DNA of 64,000 nucleotides from Promethearchaeota archaeon (GTDB lineage: Archaea; Asgardarchaeota; Lokiarchaeia; Sigyniarchaeales; SOKP01), in contig JAGXNS010000002.1 of the NCBI GenBank assembly GCA_019894855.1, positions 1-64,000 on the forward strand, given 5' to 3'. Both the position numbers and the translations under genes were made by a program. Numbering within the stretch: position 1 is the stretch's first letter; the number at the start of each line of letters is the position of its first letter. Positions 1 to 10,567 of this stretch are shown here, piece after piece. The notes beneath the pieces are model-generated. The model saw only the letters and a program-made list of their open reading frames with translations. It was not told where the DNA came from and made no database searches.

Positions 1-510
1 CATCCAAGCGTTCTCTATGTTTAACGGTGAATCTCCAGAGATCATTGCGATGCATAAACAATGCAAAACACGGTAAAATTCTCTCGGACGAACATTAACA
101 AATGCCTCAATATCAAAGTACTTAAGCCAAGTGTTTTCTAGCAAATTATTTACTGTTAGAGGAAGAATACCTTCCTGATCGTAGTACATTATGATTATAG
201 GTATGTTTCGGGTAATTTTTCTAATGTCGTGTAAAAGAGAATCAAATACTTCTTTTTCTTCGTTTTTCAGTGGATTTATGAAGTAGATAATACCATCAAC
301 AGTAGTTATCAATTCGTCAAGATCAGTATTCTCAACATCAATTATTGCGTTAACTTCTATATCGCAAGAATCCTCCAATATTTTTACTTCTTTATACAAC
401 TCTAAATATGGTCCTTTATTTTCGCCCTCTTCTCCGAAGGTTCTTATAGTATAAAGGGCGATTGCTTCTCCATCTAAGCCCAATATTAGAATCTTAAAGA
501 TGTAACGCAT
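1..510 (-). CDS. Ras-like small GTPase-fold protein, degenerate P-loop (truncated at window edge)
   Basis: Manual reverse-strand translation from ATG at 510: MRYIFKILILGLDGEAIALYTIRTFGEEGE...VDGIIYFINPLKNEEKEVFDSLLHDIRKITRNIPIIMIYYDQEG...; open to the window edge; Ras-fold strand pattern but no GxxxxGK[ST]. Confidence 0.55.
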   Translation of the reverse strand, partial: MRYIFKILILGLDGEAIALYTIRTFGEEGENKGPYLELYKEVKILEDSCDIEVNAIIDVENTDLDELITTVDGIIYFINPLKNEEKEVFDSLLHDIRKITRNIPIIIMYYDQEGILPLTVNNLLENTWLKYFDIEAFVNVRPREFYRVLHCLCIAMISGDSPLNIENAWM

Positions 511-721
511 AGGATTTATTTTATGAAGTTAATATTGTATTTAAACCTAATATAATTATAAAACATTTTTTCATATTATATACTTACTTTTTTCGTTCCC
601 GACGCAAGACTTATTAATTTATGAAAAAGTTAAAAAATTTTGAATATTTTACTTTAATAGTTCAAGAAGAATTTTAATTTACAATAAAAGTATTAGTAAA
701 TAAATTTGCTGGAGATTTTCT

Positions 722-1378
722 TTGGATTATGTGGAAAGGAATTGTAGAATTGTAAAAGAAAAAATGATTCAGCAAATGGAACAATCGCTTAAATTAGGGC
801 GAAAACTAATTGATACGGAATTAGATACAGGAATTTTGAATTTTGTAGTTAGACCTATCGTTAAAGCTTTCTATGATTATTGGGCTCAACATGACGCAAA
901 GAAGGGAACTTTAAAGCAAATTGACATCACTTTAGAAGCTGGTAAACAACTATTACTGAATGGAAATTCAGAAGAATCTTTTAATCGCATTTTAGAAGAA
1001 TTTTTTCCGAAGTACCTTAAAGGCGATCAGGTAACATATCAATGTAGTAAGAAGCATAGAAACTATGAAAAATTAAAAGAAAACTCGAGAGAGACTTTTA
1101 TCAATTATCTTAAAGAAGTCAAAACTTTCCTTGGTTTTGAAGACCATGTTACTGATTACGCTGATCTCGCCAGAGGTGCATTTAAGTCAAAAGAAATAGC
1201 AACTAAGAACTTAAAGAAACAGTTAGAATTCACAGAGAGAGGTATCAGTATCATAGAAGAAGACCCATCTATTCTATCCCTTCCTGCTGGAAAGAAGATA
1301 ATTGTTAAATCTTTAAGAAAAGGTTTCGAAGAGAGTAAAAAAGATTTTTTACAAGGTATTGACGAAACCTATGATTAG
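722..1378 (+). CDS. Hypothetical protein, tandem paralogue 1 (TTG start)
   Basis: 218 aa ORF alignable along its length with the next ORF. Confidence 0.75.
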   Translation: MDYVERNCRIVKEKMIQQMEQSLKLGRKLIDTELDTGILNFVVRPIVKAFYDYWAQHDAKKGTLKQIDITLEAGKQLLLNGNSEESFNRILEEFFPKYLKGDQVTYQCSKKHRNYEKLKENSRETFINYLKEVKTFLGFEDHVTDYADLARGAFKSKEIATKNLKKQLEFTERGISIIEEDPSILSLPAGKKIIVKSLRKGFEESKKDFLQGIDETYD

Positions 1379-1465
1379 TAAGTATCAAATCAATATTTCA
1401 AAAATATTAAAGATGATCTAATAACTCTATATTGGGTAAAAAAAATAACTGAGAGGATATATATT

Positions 1466-2125
1466 ATGAATTACTTGGAAAGAAATTATAAGATCGTTGA
1501 AGAAAAGATGATTTCAACAACTGACTTATCATTAAATTACGGCCGAGAGCTAATCGAGACAGAATTGGATGCGGGAGCGTTCAATTTTGTGGTTAAACCA
1601 ATAGTAAAAGCCTTTTATAAGTTCTGGAGCGATAATAACGCTCGCGTGGGAACATTAAAACAAATAACAATCGCTCTGGATTCAGCAAAATCTATAATAC
1701 AGAATGGTGAGATTACCCAAGAAAAATTTGACGAGGTTATTGAAAGAAATTTTCCTAGTTATTTAGAAAATGACCAAACTGATAAACAGTGTAAAAAAAA
1801 TCATAAACATTACGATAAGTTAAAGGAGATTACGAGAAAATCCTTTATATCTCAAGTTGAGGAATGTGTTTTGTTTTTGAACATTAAAGATGACGTTAAG
1901 AATTACGATGAATTATCCAGAGCAGCTTTTAAAACTAAAGAAAAAGCATATGAGGCTCTTAAGCGACAATTAGATTATAACGACGATGGAATTATAATAG
2001 TAGAAGAAGATGATAGCATCCTTAATGTGCCAACGGGGAAAAATATTATTATATCGGTTCTTCGCAAGGGATTTGAAAAAACCAAATTAAAATTAATTGA
2101 AGAGCTTGATGTCATTTTTTTTTAA
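1466..2125 (+). CDS. Hypothetical protein, tandem paralogue 2
   Basis: 219 aa ORF; shares YLERNxxIVxEKM, ELDxGxFNFVVxPIVKAFY and GTLKQI with the preceding ORF. Confidence 0.8.
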   Translation: MNYLERNYKIVEEKMISTTDLSLNYGRELIETELDAGAFNFVVKPIVKAFYKFWSDNNARVGTLKQITIALDSAKSIIQNGEITQEKFDEVIERNFPSYLENDQTDKQCKKNHKHYDKLKEITRKSFISQVEECVLFLNIKDDVKNYDELSRAAFKTKEKAYEALKRQLDYNDDGIIIVEEDDSILNVPTGKNIIISVLRKGFEKTKLKLIEELDVIFF

Positions 2126-2177
2126 ATTTATGAGAGATAATTTTATCTATTTTCATTAATTTTTTAATGCGATAAGC

Positions 2178-3245
2178 ATGAGCATTGATCCTAACGAAAA
2201 CAAACCGAGTAGTTTCATAAGAACGATATTTGTGAAAATTATAACGGTTTTCTTTATTTTTATGAGTTACTTATACACTTCAGAATCATTTGGTTCTGTT
2301 TCTTCACCTTATATAGGAACTGTCAGTTTTTCGATTGTTTTTAGCGTATCCCTACTGATTCTTACATTCTTTTCAGTATTATCAGGGCCACTTCCAGCGT
2401 TTTTTGCGGGATTCCTCGGGGAACTCATCTATCAGATCGCATTCTATCATACAATCTACATCGATTGGTGTTTTATCGTTGCGATATTCGGATCTCTTGC
2501 TGGACTCTACAAATATAAACCATTAAAATATCATAACATTAAAAAAATCTTCTATTCCATTATAATTTTAGTTATCACTTCTTTAATTGCTACTATTTTA
2601 GTATTAACGACCACTATGTTATTTCATCATACTTCCCTACCACTAGTAGTATTGTTTTCTAACTACGGATTTAAATTTTTCTTTCAAAGCCTCATATCTG
2701 TTATAATATCGGTTCCAATTCTATTAATCATCTTTGACAAGATTTTCGGATCGAAAGAACAACACCTATATTACATGCTGCTAACCCACCATCCTGTTTC
2801 TGCCAACGATCACACATTTTATTTTCAATTTGGACGAACTAAAATCTATTTTTGCTCGAGATGCTCAGGAATGGTGATTGGAATAATAATATCAGTCTTT
2901 TTCACTCACCTGTTTGAACTAATCGTGAATCCTCAATTTAGCGCCGAATTGGCGTTCATAGTCATAGTCGTATTCCCAATACCCGGATTAATTGATTGGG
3001 GAACCCAAAAATTATTATTTAGGACAAGTACAACGGAATCTCGATTGTTTACGGGTTTTATTATTGGAATTGCACTCCATTTCATTTCGCTCACAAGAGA
3101 ATATTATTTCTTTACGCTAGTAATGATTACAGTATATTTTGGTATCTTTTTTCTGTTTTTTTATTTTGGTCAAAAAAAACTGCTAAAAGAATTGAATAAA
3201 GAACTCAACCCTGTAAGCCCAAAGGACTTTGAAATTGAATATTAA
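2178..3245 (+). CDS. Multi-pass membrane protein with DUF2085-like C-terminal region
   Basis: Multiple hydrophobic segments; FYFQFGRTKIYFCSRCSGMVIGI resembles the DUF2085 Cys motif. Confidence 0.65.
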   Translation: MSIDPNENKPSSFIRTIFVKIITVFFIFMSYLYTSESFGSVSSPYIGTVSFSIVFSVSLLILTFFSVLSGPLPAFFAGFLGELIYQIAFYHTIYIDWCFIVAIFGSLAGLYKYKPLKYHNIKKIFYSIIILVITSLIATILVLTTTMLFHHTSLPLVVLFSNYGFKFFFQSLISVIISVPILLIIFDKIFGSKEQHLYYMLLTHHPVSANDHTFYFQFGRTKIYFCSRCSGMVIGIIISVFFTHLFELIVNPQFSAELAFIVIVVFPIPGLIDWGTQKLLFRTSTTESRLFTGFIIGIALHFISLTREYYFFTLVMITVYFGIFFLFFYFGQKKLLKELNKELNPVSPKDFEIEY

Positions 3246-3267
3246 AGGTTAACTAGAAACTTCTACA

Positions 3268-3768
3268 ATGAAAAATATTATTTTTATCCACGGTCTTGAA
3301 AGCTCAGGCAATGGATTTAAAGGAACCTACCTGAAGGGTTTATTCCCAAATATTTTTACACCCAATTTTAAAATATTTAAACAGAACACCTCGATTTATA
3401 CTCTCCTAAAAGAGAGAATGGGACAATTAGATTTAATTCTTAAAAAAAGAAATTCATGGATAATAATAGGTTCAAGTTTCGGAGGATTAATGGCTACGCT
3501 CTATGCTCTTCGACATCCTGAAAAAATCGAGCGATTAATATTATTGGCCCCTTTTTTAGCAACTCCCTTGCTACAAATAGATAATTTCTCACCTTTAACT
3601 ATCCCTACTATAATTATTCATGGAAAATATGATGAAATCGCCCAATATCAAGCATCTCGTGAGCGTGCCTACCAGTTATTTACTAACCTAAAATTTCATA
3701 CAACTGAAGATCATCACGACTTAAATAATACTATAAAGACTTTAAACTGGAGCAAACTCATTACTTAA
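3268..3768 (+). CDS. Alpha/beta hydrolase (YqiA-like esterase)
   Basis: IFIHGLESSG, nucleophile elbow GSSFGG, late IIHGKYDE and HHD. Confidence 0.75.
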   Translation: MKNIIFIHGLESSGNGFKGTYLKGLFPNIFTPNFKIFKQNTSIYTLLKERMGQLDLILKKRNSWIIIGSSFGGLMATLYALRHPEKIERLILLAPFLATPLLQIDNFSPLTIPTIIIHGKYDEIAQYQASRERAYQLFTNLKFHTTEDHHDLNNTIKTLNWSKLIT

Positions 3769-4081
3769 TCTTTAGTCCGATTATGCAAATTTGGTGAAAT
3801 TATTAAATTTTTATTCTTTGGGAAAAATTGGACCCCATTTTTTTTATATTCTCATCCCTCATTCTTTTATTCAACTATTCATATTTAAAAAAAATTCACG
3901 CTTAGAATTGTAGTTGTAAGGAAATGATAGGTTTTAGTGTTAGTAGTGTAAAATTAAAAATCATTTTAAGCAAATCAATTCTCGTGGAATATTTTTTCCT
4001 CCAAAAATCTGCCTTTAAAAACTAATAATCAAAAATTAAAAAAATTAAATATAATAATTAATATATAAGTGTGAGGCTTTA

Positions 4082-5653
4082 ATGAATAATAAACTGTTTA
4101 TTTGTCGTAATTGTTCTTATGTGTTTCCAAAAGAATTATCTAAACTAATTGAAGATAGAACTCAAGTTTATTGTGAAATGTGTGGATCACCTTTTTCATT
4201 ATCTGGAGTGAATTTTAAACAACCTCCAACAAGAAAACAAAGAAGCAAAATTCAAACACATCCAAAATACGGATTAAGTAATAAGGATAAAACTAATTTA
4301 GAAAAAGCAATAGAATATTTAAACAAATTTGATTACATTCCTATAATCCTTTATGCGTTAGCTATATTAGGTTTGAGTTTTTTTAATTTTTACATTTCTG
4401 GGGGTATTAATAATGTAATTAATTCTTACATACTCGTTTTAGCTAGTGTATTAGTATTAATCTACGACCTAAGATACATATCGCCAAGAGTTCAGTCAAA
4501 AAACTACGATGAAATTGCCTTGGATGCAATCTGTTACGGCATATTAGGGTGCATTTTTTACGGGTCCGGTGTCATTTTATTAATTAAAGGAATTTTGATT
4601 CTAATTCATTCGATTGTTTATCATAAAGGAGAAGATCACAAAGTCTACAACTATGGTCTCAAACTTAAAAACTCGATAAATTATTTCTCAGCGAAAGCGG
4701 GATTTATTATCGCTTTATTAGTTTTAAATAACCTAATTATTGGTGGTTTATTATCAGATCTTTTTAGTAATCTATTTTTGTTTTCAATGGGCTTATCTTT
4801 TATTATAAGCCCTGTTATCATGTTAATCATCGATTTAGCTTTAAGAGGGAAAATCCACAAACAAAAAGAGGTTTCAGGAGCTATGGTGATCGGAATATTT
4901 ATAATGGGGGTAATCTCTACTACATTTCTTAGCATTGGTATTTTTATCTTGATAAAAGCGTTGATATTACTTCTTTTATTCGTAGGAAAACCTATTGATC
5001 CTGTTATCAAGAAAGAAATGAGAGAATTTCAACCAAAAAGCGAGCCCTCTACAAAAATACAACTTGTGGAAGAAATAAATTCTTTAGAAAAAGAGGAGAA
5101 ACCTCAAATAATTGAAGATGAGATCATTCCCTTAGAACAGGAAACGGTAGAACTAAAAATTGAGAAGGAACCCTTAAAAGATACCCCAGAGGAAATCAAA
5201 TCTATCAATGACATAAAAGAAGAAGTTGAGATTGAGACACTTGATATTAAAAAAACAGAAGAGAAAAAAGAGGAACCCTCTGTATTAAGACTTCACGAAT
5301 CCCTATTACCGGTTAAAAATGACAAAGATAAGAAAATAGTTAAAGAATATTTTGCCAAAATATTTAACATAATCTCTAAAGATTTAAGAAAACAAATATT
5401 AGACCTTGATATCCCAAAAAAGGAACGCAAAAATATTATAAAAGAATTAGCATACATTGCCGAGGAAGAACAATTAAAGTATATTGAAGCGTTAAAAGGA
5501 TTATATGAGGAAATTCCTCATAAATTAATCGAGCGTATTCGCAAGCTTCCAAATCTTAAGCCAAAATATTATGATAAATTGGTAGAAGAACTAAAATATA
5601 TGGATAATGCCCAACAATTCGAATTTGTACAGTTTTTAGAGAAAAATGCCTAA
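4082..5653 (+). CDS. Zinc-ribbon multi-pass membrane protein with charged C-terminal region
   Basis: N-terminal CxxC...CxxC, several TM segments, acidic/basic C-terminus. Confidence 0.75.
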   Translation: MNNKLFICRNCSYVFPKELSKLIEDRTQVYCEMCGSPFSLSGVNFKQPPTRKQRSKIQTHPKYGLSNKDKTNLEKAIEYLNKFDYIPIILYALAILGLSFFNFYISGGINNVINSYILVLASVLVLIYDLRYISPRVQSKNYDEIALDAICYGILGCIFYGSGVILLIKGILILIHSIVYHKGEDHKVYNYGLKLKNSINYFSAKAGFIIALLVLNNLIIGGLLSDLFSNLFLFSMGLSFIISPVIMLIIDLALRGKIHKQKEVSGAMVIGIFIMGVISTTFLSIGIFILIKALILLLLFVGKPIDPVIKKEMREFQPKSEPSTKIQLVEEINSLEKEEKPQIIEDEIIPLEQETVELKIEKEPLKDTPEEIKSINDIKEEVEIETLDIKKTEEKKEEPSVLRLHESLLPVKNDKDKKIVKEYFAKIFNIISKDLRKQILDLDIPKKERKNIIKELAYIAEEEQLKYIEALKGLYEEIPHKLIERIRKLPNLKPKYYDKLVEELKYMDNAQQFEFVQFLEKNA

Positions 5654-5678
5654 AATTTAAAAGTAAACTCATTAAGTA

Positions 5679-6581
5679 ATGTCGTTAGAAAAAAGAAGAG
5701 AAACTAAAGAAAAACCAAGGGAAAAAGAGTTAGAAGTAAGTTCATTTAGGCGAGCAGATTTTACTCCTTTACAAGATGTCAAAATTGAAAAAGGAGAATT
5801 ACAAATCGAACCGGAACCATTAATCGAAGAGCTTACTGAGATTGAGGCCGACGTCTTGAATATCGCAAAAGATATTTTGAAATTAAAAAGGTATGATGCC
5901 GATTTTGAGATCGATGTAGCTTCTGAAGCAGAGTTACAAAAATTTCCTATTATTGAGAAATTATATGCAAAAAGTATAGCCAAACTTGCGTATAAGAAAG
6001 GTTATAGTAAGGAAGAAATATTTTTAGCAATAAGGAGTTTAGAAGATAAAAGTTGGATTGTAACCAAGGAAAGAAGAACAAAGTTAGAAATTCTAAATAA
6101 CGAAAAACTAGCAAAAATATTGGAATTCATAAAAGAGAATCCAGGAATTCACGCTAGAGATGAGAAAATCGAAGAAGAATTAGGAATAACGAGAACACCC
6201 TTTTTAAAACATATTATGACTTTAGAACGCTTCAAGCTCATAAGGTCGAAAAGAATAGGAAAATCTTTACATTATTTCTTAGCTGATATTCCAGAAGATT
6301 ATGATAAATTTAAAGTAGTCTTTATAAATCCTTTAATTCCAAAGTTAATTGAGGAAATTTTTAAGGAAGAGGGAATTTCAATCTCTAAGATCGGAGAAGA
6401 ACTTGATGTTTACTCTGGAACTGTCCAATATCATTTGAAAAAATTAAAAGAATTAGATCTAGTGAAATCAGTTAAGACGCAAAAAAAAAATAAAATACAT
6501 GTGGTAAACATTGAGCTTTTAAAAAAGTTTAACGGATTTTTTGACGAACCAGATTTCTCTAAATTACTAAACGGCTTATGA
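5679..6581 (+). CDS. Protein with two winged-helix domains, probable transcriptional regulator
   Basis: Two wHTH-like segments: ENPGIHARDEKIEEELGITRTPFLKHIMTLERFKLI and EEGISISKIGEELDVYSGTVQYHLKKLKELDLV. Confidence 0.75.
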   Translation: MSLEKRRETKEKPREKELEVSSFRRADFTPLQDVKIEKGELQIEPEPLIEELTEIEADVLNIAKDILKLKRYDADFEIDVASEAELQKFPIIEKLYAKSIAKLAYKKGYSKEEIFLAIRSLEDKSWIVTKERRTKLEILNNEKLAKILEFIKENPGIHARDEKIEEELGITRTPFLKHIMTLERFKLIRSKRIGKSLHYFLADIPEDYDKFKVVFINPLIPKLIEEIFKEEGISISKIGEELDVYSGTVQYHLKKLKELDLVKSVKTQKKNKIHVVNIELLKKFNGFFDEPDFSKLLNGL

Positions 6582-6592
6582 TAATCCTGTAT

Positions 6593-7468
6593 TCATAGAG
6601 AATGTTGTATTTTTGGGAGCGCTTTTATTAGAATTTTGATTGCATTATTTATACCAACCTCAAAATCGGGATGAATTTCGTTTGATTTAAGGAGATCGTA
6701 TTTCAGATCTCCAGGTAAATCTGAAACGGAAAGTATCGAAGCAACCTTTAGATTGTAAAGTTGCCCCAATAAAAATAAAATCGAGGATTCCATATCGATT
6801 GCTTTAATATCAATTGAATTTAAGGCACGTATAAATTCATGTGTTTCACAAAATAACGCATCTGTAGTCCAAAGGTGAGATTCTCTTACGTTATTTGGGT
6901 AAAGAGAACGAGCTTCCCTAATAAGAAGTTCTTTTAAAATTTCGTTAGGTTTAGATATAAAAATTGTTTGTGGACTAGCGATGAGATTTTGGGTCGTTGA
7001 AAGTGGGTTGGTTATTGATCCTAATCTGTTCAGTAGAGTTTGATTAGCTCTTAAGTACTCAGAACTCGTTCCATCTCCACAATAAGCTGATTTTGGTATC
7101 ACAATGTCACCAATATTTATCTTAGTATTTTCTCCATAAATTCCACCACAAAAATCTACCCTTACAACTATTTTTGCTTTGGATCGTTTCAAACATTCTA
7201 TTGTAAGTGCAGCGTTAGGACACCCTACTTGAGAACGGATAACACTTACTTTTATTCCATTCAATGTACCGTTATAAACTCTACCATGAACAATTTTATT
7301 TTGAAGTCGATTAACTAACTTTTTCATAACAATTTTTACAGCGGGCAATAACACGATTTCGTTAATATTCGAAGAACTCGTTTCCAATAACATTCTTACA
7401 ATTTTATCATCCACGCTTATAAATTTTAATCCCAAATTTAGCATCTGACTTTTAATTTTATTCAACAT
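6593..7468 (-). CDS. Uridine/purine nucleoside phosphorylase family protein
   Basis: Phosphorylase features: FCGGIYGENTKINIGDIVIPKSAYCGDGTS and IDIKAIDMESSILFLLG. Confidence 0.75.
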   Translation of the reverse strand: MLNKIKSQMLNLGLKFISVDDKIVRMLLETSSSNINEIVLLPAVKIVMKKLVNRLQNKIVHGRVYNGTLNGIKVSVIRSQVGCPNAALTIECLKRSKAKIVVRVDFCGGIYGENTKINIGDIVIPKSAYCGDGTSSEYLRANQTLLNRLGSITNPLSTTQNLIASPQTIFISKPNEILKELLIREARSLYPNNVRESHLWTTDALFCETHEFIRALNSIDIKAIDMESSILFLLGQLYNLKVASILSVSDLPGDLKYDLLKSNEIHPDFEVGINNAIKILIKALPKIQHSL

Positions 7469-7562
7469 TTTTTTCTCAATTAGAAATTCTTCAGAAATAC
7501 TTATATTTCTAAATAATAATTTTTAATATCTAAATTAACCTATAATTATAATCTATTAGGCT

Positions 7563-8876
7563 TTGAATAAAATAAGGTATTGGAGAATGACGAATCCATA
7601 TATTATTGACAATAAGATTACAAATGCGTTTGTCGAAGCATATTCAAAATCAACTTATCGAATTATAGGAAAAAATAAACATACTGCAATTAAACCTTGT
7701 CATTGGTTAGAACAAAAACTGATGACTGGTAGAAATAATAGAAATTGTTATAAGGGAGTTTTTGGCATTGAAAGTCATCGATGCTTACAAAATACTCCAG
7801 CTTTGCCATTTTGTAATCAGCAATGTGTTTTTTGCTGGAGAGATAACGAATTAGGAAATCTAAGTAGAGATTTTATTGTCATACCAGATGAATCCAAGGA
7901 GCTCGTTGATGAAATGATACGCCACCATCAAGATATTATTAAAAACCACTTACCTCTAAGACGATATCTTGAAAATTATGAAATTATGGCAGATGTGCTT
8001 TATTACATGTTAAAAAATAACGAAGATCACGGTGTAAATTCCCTTTCCAAGAGCCTTCATGTTAGTAAGAACAAAATTGAGAGAGCTGTAAATCTCTTAA
8101 AAAATCAAGAATTTATTCATCCCTCAGAAGATTCGTTAAAGAATTATAAGCTTGACGATGAGATATCTTGTTGTATAGATTCTAGGGAAGAAGTCGTGAG
8201 GTTAATCAATGTATCCTTAACCACGCCTGATGAAATCATGCAAACTCACAGTGAAGCGATGAATCCTAATCACGCAGCTATATCACTTGATGGTGAACCA
8301 TTCTTATATCCAAAATTAGATGGATTAGTAAGTGAATTTCGTAATCGAAATATGACAACATTTATTGTAACTAACGGTACGTTACCAGAAAAAATTGAAA
8401 GTTTGAACTCGTTGCCATCCCAACTCTATATCACGCTACCAGCACCAAATAAAGAGATTTATAAAAAAGTTTGCCGACCTATGATTAAAGATGGGTGGAG
8501 TAAAATATCGAACACCTTAGATTTAGTTGAAAGTTTATCTTGTAGAACCTTAGTGAGATTAACAGCTGTAAAAAACTTAAATTTATCTGAAAATTACATA
8601 AAGGATTATATTAAATTAATTGATAAAGCTAATCCCAATTTTTTTGAAATTAAGGGCTTTACTCTTCAAGCACGGGCGCTAAATATAAATAAGAGACTAA
8701 ATAGCGAAGAATCTATGCAGTATTACTTTCCGACTTACGAATATTTAGAAGATTTAGCTCTCAAATTCGAAGAAATAGGAAATTTTCCATTGATCTATAA
8801 AAATAAGGCGAGTAGAGATTTTTTATTTGCAATAAATTGGGATAAGAACAAAGATCCTGTTATAACAAATCCATAA
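7563..8876 (+). CDS. taw1: S-adenosyl-L-methionine-dependent tRNA 4-demethylwyosine synthase (radical SAM), with extra wHTH-like insertion
   Basis: CYKGVFGIESHRCLQ, CNQQCVFCWR Fe-S motif, EAMNPNHAAISLDGEPFLYP. Confidence 0.88.
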   Translation: MNKIRYWRMTNPYIIDNKITNAFVEAYSKSTYRIIGKNKHTAIKPCHWLEQKLMTGRNNRNCYKGVFGIESHRCLQNTPALPFCNQQCVFCWRDNELGNLSRDFIVIPDESKELVDEMIRHHQDIIKNHLPLRRYLENYEIMADVLYYMLKNNEDHGVNSLSKSLHVSKNKIERAVNLLKNQEFIHPSEDSLKNYKLDDEISCCIDSREEVVRLINVSLTTPDEIMQTHSEAMNPNHAAISLDGEPFLYPKLDGLVSEFRNRNMTTFIVTNGTLPEKIESLNSLPSQLYITLPAPNKEIYKKVCRPMIKDGWSKISNTLDLVESLSCRTLVRLTAVKNLNLSENYIKDYIKLIDKANPNFFEIKGFTLQARALNINKRLNSEESMQYYFPTYEYLEDLALKFEEIGNFPLIYKNKASRDFLFAINWDKNKDPVITNP

Positions 8877-8894
8877 TGCTCAAAAATAAAATTT

Positions 8895-9530
8895 TTAACC
8901 TTTTCTTTGTAGAGTTGTATTTATAATTCTTTTCAATCTATCTAAATTTGTTTTTTTCGTTGCCGAGAATTCTAAATAAGGTATTTCGTTATAAACCCTA
9001 TCTTTTTTATCAGTTATTTGAACTAAGTTTATTTCATAAGCCTTAGCAGAATTGATCAATAATGAAAATATTCTTTTCTTATCAAAAACTGAAATCTTAT
9101 CTATTTTATTTAAAATGACCAGAAGTGGTATTTCAAATTCTTTTAAAAATTTAATTAACTCAAAAGTTAGAGGGATTGCAGTTTTATCTTCCATAAAATA
9201 TTTTTTTAACTCATCTTCAATTCTTAGTGAATTTAGTACTATTAAACCAAAAAAGTATTCATCATGGTGTTTTTCAATATGGATAACTATTTGCTTTTTT
9301 ATGTGTTCCTCTCTTCGACGGCTAGAGTCTTTCATATACCCAAATCCAGGTAAATCCACGATTTTATAGGGCATCTGAGGGAATTCTATAGCTTTTATTA
9401 GTAGTGTGCTCCCGGGTTGTTTACCTGCTCTCCCTTTAAACTTTTTTGGATTTGGGAGTAATAATCTTGTTATTGAACTTTTTCCTACATTTGAATTTCC
9501 CATAATCAGTAAAGAAGGTTTAACTTTCAT
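8895..9530 (-). CDS. engB: EngB/YihA-family GTP-binding protein
   Basis: GNSNVGKSS, GRAGKQPGST, VDLPGFGYM, NKIDK. Confidence 0.82.
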   Translation of the reverse strand: MKVKPSLLIMGNSNVGKSSITRLLLPNPKKFKGRAGKQPGSTLLIKAIEFPQMPYKIVDLPGFGYMKDSSRRREEHIKKQIVIHIEKHHDEYFFGLIVLNSLRIEDELKKYFMEDKTAIPLTFELIKFLKEFEIPLLVILNKIDKISVFDKKRIFSLLINSAKAYEINLVQITDKKDRVYNEIPYLEFSATKKTNLDRLKRIINTTLQRKG

Positions 9531-9680
9531 GGTTTTGAATAATACAATATTGCTATATGACTGATATCTACTTATTAATTAAATATTTTTAATCTTATTA
9601 ACATTCACAGTTTACTAAGTGAAGAAATTCTTATTTTAAATAAAAAGGGGTTAAACAGTTAATCAAAAAAAGAAAAAAAA

Positions 9681-10451
9681 TTATTTGGTAAAGATTTTTT
9701 TCATCCAGTTTGGTAAGAGAAAACCGCCATAGAAGGCAAACGCGCTTGCTATTAATAGCAATCTCATAACTACTAGCATCACCGAGAAAAGTAGAATAGT
9801 TGGATCAGGAAAAACTGTTCCTATCAGAATAGATCTTGCTGTTTTCTCTATCACAGCGGCAATTGTAAAAGCGATAAAAGCAAATTGAAGGAGCTTCCCT
9901 TTTAATCTAACTTCTTTATTTTCAGATTTTATTGATTTTCTAGCAAACTTAAAACCAGTCACAAATAAGATTAGAAATGAGATTAACAATAATATTGCTA
10001 AGAAATAGCCCAAATCGGCACTGAATGGTCTTGATAGGGTAATAACTCCTATTAAATTAATATCCAAAAAGAAATTGTAGAAAAACAGCACTTCAAAGAC
10101 AACACCAAAGATTAAAATGAGCACTATAGCTATCTTTTGTTTATCTTTATTGACCATATCTGTATAAGCAGTTACCCAACAAATTAAAGCGACCGGAACG
10201 AAAACATTACCAAGAATAAAATACCATTCTATAGCGAGAGTTCGTTGAATGAATAAGCTCATTAGAAATGAACTTGCTTCGGGTAGCCAAAGAGTGGACA
10301 ATGTGAGCCAAGTAAGTCCCACTAGAATGTATATTCTATTCTTAATTTTACCATATTTGGAAATGATTGTAACTCCGATAATAAAGGAAATTATAACAAA
10401 AATTAGGCTAAGACTTCCTTGTAAAATATCTACTATATCCATATTAACCAC
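9681..10451 (-). CDS. Multi-pass membrane protein
   Basis: 256 aa, approximately seven hydrophobic segments. Confidence 0.7.
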   Translation of the reverse strand: MVNMDIVDILQGSLSLIFVIISFIIGVTIISKYGKIKNRIYILVGLTWLTLSTLWLPEASSFLMSLFIQRTLAIEWYFILGNVFVPVALICWVTAYTDMVNKDKQKIAIVLILIFGVVFEVLFFYNFFLDINLIGVITLSRPFSADLGYFLAILLLISFLILFVTGFKFARKSIKSENKEVRLKGKLLQFAFIAFTIAAVIEKTARSILIGTVFPDPTILLFSVMLVVMRLLLIASAFAFYGGFLLPNWMKKIFTK

Positions 10452-10567
10452 TAATTTTTCTATTTTTTTTTATTAAATGGTAAGGTAAATATGTAATTAA
10501 TATTATGAACTATTTATAATGTTAAGTATCAAAAGCAGTTTTTTTATAACATTACGATTTCATTCCT

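Noticed and set aside
4681-5010. Antisense ORF within the zinc-ribbon membrane gene
   Set aside because: Shadow ORF of a long coding gene; the same applies to 5672..5983, 9052..9369, 13237..13509, 13783..14103, 18033..18359, 20866..21261, 23873..24205, 25521..25808, 37633..38004 and 58218..58592.
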